From assembly GCF_900108315.1 (NCBI RefSeq), contig NZ_FNVB01000004.1, positions 124,001 to 188,000 on the forward strand: a stretch of 64,000 nucleotides of DNA, given 5' to 3'. Made by a program: the position numbers and the translations under genes. The notes under the pieces were generated by a model that worked only from the letters and a program-made list of their open reading frames with translations, made no database searches and had not been told where the DNA came from. This document shows, one piece after another, positions 53,042 to 62,299 of the stretch; position 1 is the stretch's first letter, and every line of letters begins with the position of its first letter. This DNA comes from Saccharopolyspora kobensis. GTDB taxonomy: Bacteria > Actinomycetota > Actinomycetes > Mycobacteriales > Pseudonocardiaceae.

Positions 53042-53746
53042 GTGGTTGATTCCGGTGGGGCTCGGGTGCTGGTCGTCGACGACGAGCCGAACATCCTGGA
53101 ACTGCTCACCGCCGCGCTGCGGCTGAGCGGATTCGAGGTGCGCGGCGCGGCGACCGGCGCCGGTGCGTTGCACGCGGCGGCGGAGTTCCGCCCGGACATC
53201 GTCGTGCTCGACGTGATGCTGCCGGACCGGGACGGGTTCTCGGTGGCCTCCGAGCTGCGCGCGGGCGGCGACACCGTCCCGGTGCTGTTCCTGACCGCGC
53301 GGGACGCCGTGGAAGACCGCATCGCGGGGCTCACCGCGGGCGGCGACGACTACGTCACCAAGCCGTTCAGCCTGGACGAGGTGGTGCTGCGGCTGCGCGC
53401 GATCCTGCGCCGGGTTCGGCCTGCGCAGGCCGGCGATGCGAAGCTGCGCTACCACGACCTGGAACTGGACGAGGACAGCTACGAGGTCCGCCGCGCCGGG
53501 CGGCTGGTCTCCCTGTCGCCGACCGAGTTCAAGCTGCTGCGCTACCTGCTGATCAACGCCGAGAAGGTGGTCAGCAAGGTGCAGATCCTGGACCGGGTGT
53601 GGGACTACGAGTTCGGCGGTGACAGCCGGATCGTCGAGTCCTACATCAGCTACCTGCGGCGCAAGATCGATTCCTCCGCGCCGTCGCTGATCCACACCAT
53701 CCGCGGCGTGGGCTACGTGCTGCGGTTGCCGCCGGAGCACCGATGA
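53042..53746 (+). CDS. OmpR-family response regulator
   Basis: A 234-aa two-component regulator. Residues 1-120 are the receiver with the acidic pair in LVVDDEPNILEL, the phospho-acceptor in IVVLDVMLPDRDGF (about D56) and the lysine in YVTKPFSLDEVVLRL. Residues 135-232 are the winged helix (LSPTEFKLLRYLLINAEKVVSKVQILDRVWDYEF). The GTG at 53042 has GGGGAGG 9 nt upstream. It overlaps the sensor kinase by ATGA. Boxes upstream of it and of the glycosyltransferases suggest it controls cell-envelope sugar transfer. Confidence 0.95.
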   Translation: MVDSGGARVLVVDDEPNILELLTAALRLSGFEVRGAATGAGALHAAAEFRPDIVVLDVMLPDRDGFSVASELRAGGDTVPVLFLTARDAVEDRIAGLTAGGDDYVTKPFSLDEVVLRLRAILRRVRPAQAGDAKLRYHDLELDEDSYEVRRAGRLVSLSPTEFKLLRYLLINAEKVVSKVQILDRVWDYEFGGDSRIVESYISYLRRKIDSSAPSLIHTIRGVGYVLRLPPEHR

Positions 53747-55185
53747 GCGTCTTCCGCACGTTGCGCGGGCGGTTGGTGCTCGTGCTGCTGAGCGCGCTGG
53801 TGCTCGGCCTGCTGGCGATGGGACTGACCAGCACGGCCCTGCTGAGCCGGTCGCTGATCGCCCGCACCGACGACCGGCTGGCCGAGCTGTCCGGGCCGTG
53901 GGAGCACGGCGCGCCGCTACCGGACCCGACCCGCGCCCCACCGGAGCGCGGTCCGGGGCGCGGCGAGCTGCCCACCGACTTCCGGGTGCTGGTGTTCGCG
54001 CCCGGCCGCGGGCAGCTCGGCGGGGTGCTCGGGAGCCCGGAGGGCGATGCGGGTGGACCGCTGCTGCTCGATCCGGTGCGCGGGCCCGAGATCGGGACGG
54101 TGCCGGACCGGGCGGGCGGTGCGGACTGGCGGGTGCGGACCGTCTCGCTGCCCAACGGTCACCTCGCCGTGCTGGCGCTGTCGCTGGCCGGGGTGGACGC
54201 CACGGTGCGGCAGCTGGTGGTCATCGAGCTGGTGGTGGGCGGTGTCGTGCTGGTCGTGCTGGCGGCGGCCGCCGCGGTGACGGTGCGGCTGAGCCTGCGG
54301 CCGCTGGACCGCATCGAGCGCACCGCCGACGCCATCGCGGCCGGGCAGCTGGACCGGCGCGTGCCGGATCAGGACCCGCGGACGGAGACCGGTCGCCTCG
54401 GATCGGCGCTGAACACGATGCTCGGTCGGCTGGTGGACGCCTTGCAGCAGCGGGAGCAGTCGGAGCAGCGGTTGCGGCGGTTCGTCGCGGACGCCTCGCA
54501 CGAGCTGCGCACGCCGCTGACGTCGATCCGCGGGTTCGCCGAGCTGTACCGGCGCAGCGACCAGCACTCGCCGGAGGACGTGCGGGTGATGATGCGCCGC
54601 ATCGAGTCCGAGGCGGTGCGCATGGGCGGTCTGGTCGAGGACATGCTGCTGCTGGCGCGGCTGGACCGGGAGCGCACCGTGGACCTCGTCGAGCTCGACC
54701 TGGTGCCGCTGGTGCGGGACGTCGTCGCGGACGGGCGGGCGCGCGCTCCCGACCGGGAGCTGATCGAGCGCGAGCCGGAGCAGCTGCGAGTGCTGGGCGA
54801 CGGCCCGCGGCTCCGCCAGGTGCTGACGAACCTGGTGAGCAACGCGCTGCTGCACAGCACGCCCGGCTCGCCGATCACCGTCGAGGTCGCGCCCGGCTCG
54901 GTCGGCGGGGGAGCGCTCGCCGCCGCGGGAGCCGAGTTGGCGGCGGGCGCTCCGGTCGCGGTGGTGTCTGTCGCCGACAGCGGCCCGGGCATCGCCGCCG
55001 AGCACGCGGGCCGGATCTTCGACCGCTTCTACCGGGTGGACGACGGCCGCACCCGGGAGTCCGGCGGTACCGGGCTCGGCCTGGCGATCGCGGCGGCTCT
55101 GGCCGAGGCGCACCACGGCCGCGTGGAGCTCCGGGCGAACCCGGCCGGAGGCTGCACCTTCTGCCTCCTGCTTCCCCTGGCCTGA
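53743..55185 (+). CDS. Sensor histidine kinase
   Basis: A 480-aa membrane sensor. Helices near residues 11-33 and 165-187 enclose an extracytoplasmic domain of about 130 residues, Pro/Gly-rich and of no known fold to me. Then HAMP, the H-box FVADASHELRTPLTSIRGFAEL (phospho-His about H255), the N-box NLVSNALLHS, and G-boxes VADSGPGIA and GGTGLGLAI. It is co-translated with its regulator (ATGA). The signal is unknown. Confidence 0.95.
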   Translation: MSVFRTLRGRLVLVLLSALVLGLLAMGLTSTALLSRSLIARTDDRLAELSGPWEHGAPLPDPTRAPPERGPGRGELPTDFRVLVFAPGRGQLGGVLGSPEGDAGGPLLLDPVRGPEIGTVPDRAGGADWRVRTVSLPNGHLAVLALSLAGVDATVRQLVVIELVVGGVVLVVLAAAAAVTVRLSLRPLDRIERTADAIAAGQLDRRVPDQDPRTETGRLGSALNTMLGRLVDALQQREQSEQRLRRFVADASHELRTPLTSIRGFAELYRRSDQHSPEDVRVMMRRIESEAVRMGGLVEDMLLLARLDRERTVDLVELDLVPLVRDVVADGRARAPDRELIEREPEQLRVLGDGPRLRQVLTNLVSNALLHSTPGSPITVEVAPGSVGGGALAAAGAELAAGAPVAVVSVADSGPGIAAEHAGRIFDRFYRVDDGRTRESGGTGLGLAIAAALAEAHHGRVELRANPAGGCTFCLLLPLA

Positions 55186-55196
55186 CTGTGGTGGCT

Positions 55197-55242
55197 GCCG
55201 TGAGTGCTTTGTAGGGCGATAGCACCACAAAGCGCTCACGGC
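55197..55242. terminator. Gene-end hairpin of the GTGAGTG family (copy 3)
   Basis: GCCGTGAGTGCTTTGT pairs with ACAAAGCGCTCACGGC around a GCGATAG loop. It lies between the convergent sensor kinase and asnB genes, 11 nt from one stop and 9 nt from the other, so it may stop both. Confidence 0.85.
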
Positions 55243-55251
55243 ACCATCTCC

Positions 55252-57081
55252 TCAGAGCTTGATGGTCGGGTGGTGGATGTCGAACCAGGTCGCCATGTCG
55301 AGGGCCCGCTCGAAGGTGAAGCGCGTCGGCGTGTCGATGCGCTCCGGGTCCAGCGCCAGCGCCTCGCGCAGCCACCCGCCGTCCAGCAGGGACAGCGCTT
55401 CGTTGCCGGTGGCGGCCAGGTCGGCCACCTGGCGCTGCAGGACCGCCGCGTACCTCGGGTCCTGTGTGGACGGATACGGGCTCTTCACCCGCTCCACCAC
55501 CGACTGCGGCAGCGCGTCCGCGGTGGCGTGGCGCAGCAGGCTCTTCTCCCGGCCGTCGAAGGTCTTCAGCGACCAGGGCGCGTTGAAGACGTACTCGACC
55601 AGCCGGTGGTCGCAGAACGGCACCCGGACCTCCAGACCGACCGCCATCGACATCCGGTCCTTGCGGTCCAGCAGGATTCGGACGAACCGCGTCAGGTGCA
55701 GGTGGCTGATCTCCCGCATCCGCCGCTCGGCAGCGCTCTCCCCGTCGAGCACCGGTACCGCCGCGATCGCTTCGCGGTACCGGTCGGCCACGTAGGACTC
55801 CAGGTCCAGCACGTCGCGCACGTGCGGGTCCAGCACCTGCGGTTGGTCGTCGTGCGGGGTGCGCACCGAGGCCATCCACGGGAAGGTGTCGGCCGCGCGG
55901 ACCTCCGGGTCGTGGAACCAGCGGTAACCGCCGAACACCTCGTCCGCGGATTCGCCGGACAGCGCCACCGTGGAGTGCTGCCGGATCGCCTTGAACAGCA
56001 GGTACAGCGACTGGTCCATGTCGCCGAGCCCCATCGGCAGGTCGCGGGCCTGCACGGTGGCCCGACGCGCCGCCGGGTCGGCCAGCGCGTCGGGATCGAG
56101 CACGATGTCCTGGTGCGCGGAGCCGACGTGCTGGGCCACGTCGTGCACGTAGGGGGTGTCCGGCGTGGCGCGCAGCTCGTCGGGCACGAAGTTCTCCGCC
56201 TGGCCGGCGAAGTCCACCGCGAAGCTGCGCACCTGCTCGCCGCTGCGGCCCAGCTCGATGCCCGCCAGCGCGGTGATGGCGCTGGAGTCCAGGCCTCCGG
56301 ACAGCAGCACGCAGCGCGGCACGTCGGCGATCAGCTGCCGCGCGACGATGTCGTCCAGCAGCTCCCGCACGCGCCGCACCGTGCCCTGCTGGTCGTCGGT
56401 GTGCTCGGTGGCGCGCAGCTGCCAGTAGGTGCGTTCGTGCAGGCCGGTGCGGTCGACGGTGACGACGGTGCCCGGCTCGACCTCGCGCATGCCCGCCCAC
56501 ACGGCCTGCCGCGGGGTCTTGACCGGCGTGAACAGCTCGCGCAGCCCGTCGGCGTCGACGACCTTCTCGGCCAGCGGGTTGGCCAGGATCGCCTTGGGCT
56601 CGGAGCCGAACAGCACGCCCTGCTCGGTCGGGTAGTAGTACAGCGGTTTGATGCCCATCCGGTCGCGGACCAGCAGCAGTTGCTCGGTGCGGGCGTCCCA
56701 GACGGCGAAGGCGAACATGCCGTTGAGCTGCTCGGCGACCTGCGGGCCCCATTCCAGGTAGCCGTGCAGGACGACCTCGGTGTCGCTGTCGGTGGTGAAG
56801 CGGTGGCCGCGGCGGCGCAGCTCGTCGCGCAGCTCGGTGAAGTTGTAGGCCTCGCCGCTGTAGACGATCGCCACGTCGCCGTCGGGGGAGGTCATCGGCT
56901 GGGTGCCGCCGGGCAGGTCGATGATGGCCAGCCTGCGGTGGCCGAGCGCGGCGTGCGGGGCCACCCAGGTGCCGCGGGCGTCGGGGCCGCGGCAGGACAT
57001 GGTGTCGCACATCGCGTCGATCGCGGTTCGTTCGCGGGTGAGGTCGCGCTGGAAGTCGATCCAGCCGGAGATTCCGCACAT
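55252..57081 (-). CDS. asnB: Asparagine synthase (glutamine-hydrolysing)
   Basis: A 609-aa class-B asparagine synthetase. Met-Cys2 begins the N-terminal amidohydrolase (MCGISGWIDFQRD), with the glutamine site RRLAIIDLPGGTQPM and VYSGEAYNF. The C-terminal ATP-pyrophosphatase domain has the PP-loop LLSGGLDSSAITAL (about residues 252-265). The ATG at 57081 is fixed by the catalytic Cys2 and AAGGAGA upstream. It may make free asparagine or amidate a cell-wall or secondary substrate; actinomycete AsnB paralogues vary. Confidence 0.92.
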   Translation of the reverse strand: MCGISGWIDFQRDLTRERTAIDAMCDTMSCRGPDARGTWVAPHAALGHRRLAIIDLPGGTQPMTSPDGDVAIVYSGEAYNFTELRDELRRRGHRFTTDSDTEVVLHGYLEWGPQVAEQLNGMFAFAVWDARTEQLLLVRDRMGIKPLYYYPTEQGVLFGSEPKAILANPLAEKVVDADGLRELFTPVKTPRQAVWAGMREVEPGTVVTVDRTGLHERTYWQLRATEHTDDQQGTVRRVRELLDDIVARQLIADVPRCVLLSGGLDSSAITALAGIELGRSGEQVRSFAVDFAGQAENFVPDELRATPDTPYVHDVAQHVGSAHQDIVLDPDALADPAARRATVQARDLPMGLGDMDQSLYLLFKAIRQHSTVALSGESADEVFGGYRWFHDPEVRAADTFPWMASVRTPHDDQPQVLDPHVRDVLDLESYVADRYREAIAAVPVLDGESAAERRMREISHLHLTRFVRILLDRKDRMSMAVGLEVRVPFCDHRLVEYVFNAPWSLKTFDGREKSLLRHATADALPQSVVERVKSPYPSTQDPRYAAVLQRQVADLAATGNEALSLLDGGWLREALALDPERIDTPTRFTFERALDMATWFDIHHPTIKL

Positions 57082-57369
57082 GGCCCGGTCTCCTTCGCTG
57101 TTCGGATTGGTGGTCCCACGGGTTCCCGGAGGGGCCGTTACCCATGCTAAGAAGATCGTTGTATCCATGAAACCAGATGACGGAGTGAAGTCGGCCACGC
57201 ACAATCCGTGCACATCGGTCGAAACCGTGCATCAAGAACGCGTCAACGCGCTGCTGGGCCGCATCAAGGTGCCGTCATGGGTCTCGACCGGGGGCGCAGC
57301 CGGGAGCTTCGCTGGTTCCGGGCGGTCGCCGCACCCGGCGACCCGGATTCGAGTGAGGAGTGCGCAGCG

Positions 57370-57453
57370 GTGGCTGATCTGGCCTACGCCGTGTTGTTGA
57401 TCGGCGGGTTCCTCGTGCTGGCCCTGACCTTGCGCGGTTTGGAGCGGTTGTGA
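57370..57453 (+). CDS. 27-aa membrane micropeptide upstream of kdpF
   Basis: A GTG-initiated frame encodes a single transmembrane helix (MADLAYAVLLIGGFLVLALT then LRGLERL). Its stop overlaps the kdpF start (GTGA), so it is translationally coupled to kdp. Similar tiny hydrophobic frames precede kdpF in other actinomycetes, as far as I recall. It could be an extra small subunit of the Kdp complex. AGTGAGGAG lies 9 nt or so upstream. Confidence 0.6.
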   Translation: MADLAYAVLLIGGFLVLALTLRGLERL

Positions 57454-57545
57454 GCGCATTGCTGGCCAACGTCGCCGGAGGCGTGCTGGCCCTGCTGCTG
57501 ATCGGTTATCTGTTCGTCGCACTGGTTCGGCCGGAGAAGTTCTGA
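57450..57545 (+). CDS. kdpF: Potassium-transporting ATPase KdpF subunit
   Basis: A 31-aa single-helix protein (MSALLANVAGGVLALLLIGY then LFVALVRPEKF). The end LVRPEKF is the hallmark of KdpF, which stabilises the KdpABC complex. The GTG start overlaps the micropeptide stop and its own TGA overlaps the kdpA ATG by one base. Confidence 0.9.
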   Translation: MSALLANVAGGVLALLLIGYLFVALVRPEKF

Positions 57546-59202
57546 TGAGTTCGCTGACGGTCGGCCTGGTCCAGGCCGGCCTCCTGATCCTGGCCATCGG
57601 AGTGGTCCACCGGCCCCTCGGTGACTACCTGGCCCACGTCTACACCAGCGAGAAGCACTGGCGCGTGGAGAAGGTGATCTACCGCCTGGTGCGCGTCGAC
57701 GGCGACGCCCAGCAGCGCTGGACCACCTACGCCGCAGGCGTCCTCGGCTTCTCCGCCATGTCCATCGCGCTGCTGTACCTGTTGCAGCGGTTGCAACCGC
57801 TGCTGCCGCTGAGCTTCGGCCGCGGTGCGGTGGAACCCGCGGTGGCGTTCAACACCGCGATCAGCTTCGTCACCAACACCAACTGGCAGTCCTACGTGCC
57901 GGAGCAGGCCCTCGGGCACGCGGTGCAGATGACCGGGCTGACCGTGCAGAACTTCGTGTCGGCCGCGGTCGGCATGGCGGTCGCGATCGCGCTGGTGCGC
58001 GGCTTCACCGCGGCGGGCACCGGGCGCATCGGCAACATCTGGGTGGACATCACCCGAGGCTGCACCCGGGTGCTGCTGCCGATCGCGGCGGTCGGCGCGG
58101 TGCTGCTCATCGCGCTCGGCGGGGCGATGAGCCTCGCCTCGGGCATCGACGTCGTCGGGCTGGACGGGCAGGCGCACACCATCGCCACCGCCCCGATCGC
58201 CAGCCAGGAGGCCATCAAGGAGCTCGGCACCAACGGCGGCGGGGTGCTCAACGCCAACTCGGCGCACCCGTTCTCCAACCCCGGTGGCATCAGCAACCTG
58301 CTGGAGATCTTCCTGATCCTGGTCATCCCGCTGGCCCTGACCCGCACCTTCGGCACCATCGTCGGCGACCGCCGCCAGGGCCGGGTGCTGCTGGCCGTGA
58401 TGGTGTCGATCATGGCGGTGATGACCGCGGTCGTCTGGTGGGCCGAGAGCCACCCGAACGGCCCGGCCGCGCTGGCCGCCGGTGGTGCGCTGGAGGGCAA
58501 GGAGGCGCGCTTCGGGCTGTTCCTGTCCGGGCTGTTCGCGGTCGCCACCACCGGCACCTCCACCGGCGCGGTCAACGCGATGCACGACAGCTTCACCGGC
58601 CTCGGCGGCCTCGTACCGCTGCTGAACATGCTGCTCGGCGAGGTCGCGCCGGGCGGTGTCGGCGCCGGGCTGTACGGGATCCTGGTGCTGGCCGTGATCG
58701 CGGTCTTCCTGGCCGGGCTGATGGTCGGCCGCACCCCGGAGTACCTGGGCAAGAAGCTCGGGCGGCGGGAGGTCACCGCGGCTGCGATCTCGATCCTGGC
58801 CATGCCGACGGTGGTGCTGCTCGGCGCGGGCACCGCGCTGGCGCTGCCGTCCACATCGGACGCCATGGCCAACGGCGGGGCGCACGGCCTCTCCGAAGTC
58901 CTCTACGCCTTCGCCTCGGCGGGCAACAACAACGGCAGCGCCTTCGCCGGATTGACCGTCACCAGCGACTTCTTCCAGATCGCGCTGGGGCTGGCGATGC
59001 TGTTCGGCCGCTTCGTGCCGATCCTGGCGGTGCTGATGCTGGCCGGTTCGGTGGCCGCGCAGCAGCGCACCCCCGCCACGGCGGGCACCCTGCCCACCAC
59101 CGGCCCGCTGTTCGCCGGGCTGCTCGGCGGAACCGTCGTCCTCGTCGCGGCGCTGACCTTCCTGCCCGCGCTCGCCCTCGGCCCGATCGCGGAGGCCCTC
59201 GC

Positions 59203-59206
<4 letters not shown>
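57545..59206 (+). CDS. kdpA: Potassium-transporting ATPase KdpA, K+-selective channel subunit
   Basis: KdpA (553 aa) carries K+ through the membrane in the high-affinity KdpFABC pump. Ten helices and the four pore loops typical of the superfamily of K+ transporters are visible: [36 protein letters not shown] and [10 protein letters not shown]. The ATG at 57545 has GGAGAAG upstream and overlaps the kdpF stop. It overlaps kdpB by ATGA. Confidence 0.97.
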
Positions 59207-61413
<2,207 letters not shown>

Positions 61414-61425
61414 GGGGGCCGGTGC

Positions 61426-61566
61426 GCAATTTCAATTGAAATCAGACCGTCGATTTCAATTGAAATTGCGGACCTCCCGGCGCGTCGGGGGACGACACGC
61501 CGGGTGTTGTGGACGACTGCCCGCGATTTCGGTGGAAATCGGACGTCTGATTTCCACTGAGATCGC
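61426..61566. repeat. 24-nt-period palindromic elements, locus 3 (between kdpB and kdpC)
   Basis: Two 18-8-18 units. Unit one: GCAATTTCAATTGAAATC (61426-61443) and its exact inverse at 61452-61469. Unit two, diverged: GCGATTTCGGTGGAAATC (61523-61540) and GATTTCCACTGAGATCGC (61549-61566). ACGACACGCCG lies between them. Unit one has the same 18-nt arms as locus 1 upstream of ddl. They fill the 178-nt gap between two genes that are usually adjacent. Confidence 0.85.
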
Positions 61567-61591
61567 GGTACCGGAACCGAAGAGGTACCTG

Positions 61592-62194
61592 ATGAAGAGC
61601 ACGTTGTTGCGGCAGGCCCTGGCGGGACTGCGGCTGCTGCTGGTGGCCACGGTCGTGCTGGGCGTGGCGTACCCGCTGGCGATCTGGGGGATCAGCCGGA
61701 TCCCCGGCCTGCAGGCCAACGCCGAGAGCTCGCAGATCGTGGTGGACGGCCGGGTGGTCGGCTCCTCGCGGATCGGCATCGACCCGGTCCCGGCCGACCC
61801 GGCGAACGACCCGTACTTCCACACCCGCCCGTCGGCATCGGCCGAAGGGCCGCTGGGCCCGGGCGATCCGTCGACCACCGGCGGCACCAACCACGGCGGA
61901 GCCAACGAGGACCTGCTGTCCGCGGTGCAGGAGCGCCGCACCGCGATCGCGGCCCGCGAGGGCGTGGCGCCGCAGCTGGTTCCCGCCGACGCGGTGACGG
62001 CATCGGCCAGCGGCGTGGACCCGGACATCAGCCCGGCCTACGCGGAACTGCAGGCCCAGCGCGTGGCGCGGGTCACCGGCCTCCCGCTGGACGAGATCCG
62101 GCGCCTGATCGCGGAGAGCACCACAGGCGGGGTGATCGCCGAGCGGGTGGTCAACGTGACCACCCTCAACGTCGCCGTCCACCGAGCCCGCTGA
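61592..62194 (+). CDS. kdpC: Potassium-transporting ATPase KdpC subunit
   Basis: KdpC (200 aa) is a single-span subunit that raises the ATP affinity of KdpB. An N-terminal helix (residues 12-34, LRLLLVATVVLGVAYPLAIW) leads to an extracytoplasmic domain with PYFHTRPSA, GGTNHGGANEDL, ASASGVDPDISPAYAELQ and RVARVTGL, all family marks. The ATG at 61592 has GAAGAGG about 8 nt upstream. The gene is separated from kdpB by palindromic repeats. Confidence 0.95.
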   Translation: MKSTLLRQALAGLRLLLVATVVLGVAYPLAIWGISRIPGLQANAESSQIVVDGRVVGSSRIGIDPVPADPANDPYFHTRPSASAEGPLGPGDPSTTGGTNHGGANEDLLSAVQERRTAIAAREGVAPQLVPADAVTASASGVDPDISPAYAELQAQRVARVTGLPLDEIRRLIAESTTGGVIAERVVNVTTLNVAVHRAR

Positions 62195-62202
62195 CCAGGG
62201 CT

Positions 62203-62242
62203 GGTCAACTTCGCGAGAAATCGACCGCCACCCGGGTGGCGG
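62203..62242. repeat. Two palindromes between kdpC and kdpD
   Basis: GGTCAACTTCG and GAGAAATCGACC (62203-62226) form a near-palindrome like the one at 12410-12433. It is followed by the perfect palindrome CCGCCACCCGGGTGGCGG (62225-62242). They start 9 nt after the kdpC stop and may attenuate transcription into kdpD. Confidence 0.55.
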
Positions 62243-62299
62243 GGCGGCGGTCCGGTGGGACTGTCCGCTATTAACAGCGGGTCGTAGGAGACTGGGAGC

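Noticed and set aside
57082-57369. Riboswitch (c-di-AMP type) upstream of kdp
   Set aside because: I looked for the conserved ydaO boxes in the 288-nt leader and could not match them; some CCGG-rich hairpins exist but nothing specific.
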